Shown in pieces: positions 63,001-64,000 of a DNA stretch of 64,000 nt. Source of the stretch: Prinia subflava. Its lineage: Eukaryota > Chordata > Aves > Passeriformes > Cisticolidae. Location of the stretch: assembly GCF_021018805.1 (NCBI RefSeq), contig NC_086256.1, positions 13,892,032-13,956,031 on the forward strand, written 5' to 3'. The position numbers and the translations under genes are program-made. The notes under the pieces are model-generated. The model saw nothing but the letters and a program-made list of their open reading frames with translations, made no database searches and had not been told where the DNA came from. Each line of letters opens with the position of its first letter. Positions within the stretch are counted from its first letter, which is position 1.

Positions 63001-63188
63001 TGGTAGGTGGTTTTGACTGTAAGAGGAAAATCTGATTAATTTGCATATTTGTATTAACTACTCGAATTTGCTAAAAACCTTTGCTCAAAAATGCAATACA
63101 TTTTCAAGATACTTTATAGTAGTGCCCTAGAAAATGTTGTTCTTGAAACTCATTCTTAAACTGTATTCTTTTTTTTTCTCCCCACATG

Positions 63189-63202
63189 GTAACCATGGAA
63201 AT
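63189..63202. promoter_or_regulatory. PRKACB: X-box-like motif
   Basis: GTAACCATGGAAAT differs from the RFX X-box consensus mainly at its last base. It is the third such motif in the intron, after 49904 and 58116. No adjacent donor or start codon was found that would mark a first exon. Confidence 0.25.
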
Positions 63203-64000
63203 ATATGCACTGCAGGAACAAAAGATGTTTGAATTTTCACAATTCTCACACAGTTTTCAGTTTTCTTTGTTGCATTGTTAATACCTGTTATATTTCACAC
63301 AGGAATGTGGTCTTTTGCACTACAGGTCCTGTGGTAGTTGTAACATTTTAGATTATTCGCTGGATAAAATTCAACCACAGCTGTAGAGGATGGTACTGCG
63401 CAGCTACAGTTTAATTCCCAATTTCTTACAAAGTACCTCAGTGTATGACAATTGAGGATATTACATGTTAAGATTCTTCTGATAGATTTTTTCTGTATGA
63501 ACAAATTTTTTAAGTGGAGAGTGTTATGTGCCGCATTTGAAAGTAATTGTATTAAACATATAATTCATTAATTTTGAATTTTAAGGTAATGGAATTATTC
63601 AACACAATAATTGAAAACCAATAACTTAAAATTAGAATTATTTCTCAGAAGCCTTTTCAGCATCCAGTGTGGTGTGTTCATGGTCTTGTCACACTAGCAC
63701 AGGCTGGTACCCTTTCAGAAAAGGAGCAATTCTGTCCCCCATATTTGCCCATTTCACCCCACTTCTCCCTTCCCTCACATTGGGAGAAACATTCATGAGA
63801 AGAAGAGAAGAGGGATCTGCTTCTCTGGTCGTTCCCTTACTTTTTAGTTTGGGCTGGTTCCCTGACCTGGCTTGGAAGGGAGACACAAGAATGCTTTTAC
63901 CCATTCAAGGAAGGTCATTACAGAAATGCAGGAGTGACTGTGGGAGAACAGGACAGCGTGGGGCTTTTCAGCCCATACTGAACACTGAACTGTAGCCTAG

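Larger units (their letters stand above)
54920..64000 (+). other. PRKACB: PRKACB intron downstream of the Cbeta2 exon
   Basis: I searched for the shared exon 2 (KEFLAKAKEDFLKKWE) and did not see it, so it probably lies to the right of the window. I also failed to find the in-frame insert exons (a, b) that in mammals encode an RKSSDASACSSSE-like peptide. The stretch contains a candidate mini first exon, two X-box motifs, a GC-rich islet at 59640-60060 and G/T-rich patches near 56690-56740 and 60230-60310. Open frames at 57747-58199 (minus) and 63669-63995 (+) resemble no family I know. Confidence 0.7.

Noticed and set aside
63185..63195. ATGGTAACC as another mini first exon with donor
   Set aside because: GTAACC is a poor splice donor and the split phase does not match. 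The sequence is better read as an X-box-like motif.
1..64000. CRISPR arrays, insertion sequences, operons, tRNA or rRNA genes
   Set aside because: The DNA is vertebrate nuclear sequence. No regularly spaced repeats, tRNA-like folds or rRNA sequence were seen.

Overview
This is vertebrate nuclear DNA, most likely avian. It is AT-rich with long gene-free stretches, two discrete CpG islands, intron-type coding segments ending in consensus splice donors, and a CR1-type LINE tail of the kind abundant in birds. It has no bacterial-style gene layout, and nearly all of the open reading frames are chance.

The recognisable gene is PRKACB, the catalytic subunit beta of cAMP-dependent protein kinase, on the + strand. 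The window holds its alternative first exons but not the kinase core. The Cbeta1 first exon (22824-22869, 15 codons plus one base) lies in a CpG island and carries the N-myristoylation signal. The Cbeta2 first exon (54733-54919, 62 codons plus one base) lies about 32 kb downstream and encodes the long non-myristoylated N-terminus. A 7-nt candidate mini first exon (58504-58510, ATGAATG before GTAAGT) would match the very short Cbeta4-type neural N-terminus. All three end in the same splice phase (phase 1), as expected if they splice to one shared exon 2. I could not find exon 2 (KEFLAKAKEDF...), so it probably lies beyond 64000.

Layout: 1-4479 is AT-rich non-coding DNA, probably intron of a minus-strand gene. 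4480-5720 is a CpG island with a 15-bp tandem array of GC boxes and good splice donors on both strands. In other vertebrates TTLL7 lies head to head with PRKACB, so this is probably the TTLL7 promoter, which is an inference because no TTLL7 coding exon is visible. 5721-22189 is the intergenic interval, with an A/CAA-rich tract and a decayed non-LTR reverse transcriptase. 22190-23515 is the PRKACB Cbeta1 CpG island. 22870-54732 is the first intron, with a 56-nt poly(T), a perfect 16-bp hairpin, a CR1 3' end, a possible TATA/MEF2 + X-box promoter and a perfect CRE. 54920-64000 contains intronic promoter candidates, including two further RFX X-box motifs.

How it works together: alternative promoters of one kinase gene swap the N-terminus (myristoylated, long amphipathic, or almost none) ahead of one catalytic core. 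The regulatory motifs near the alternative exons (RFX X-boxes, ETS, CRE, MEF2/TATA) suggest tissue-specific control, but these are motif matches only.
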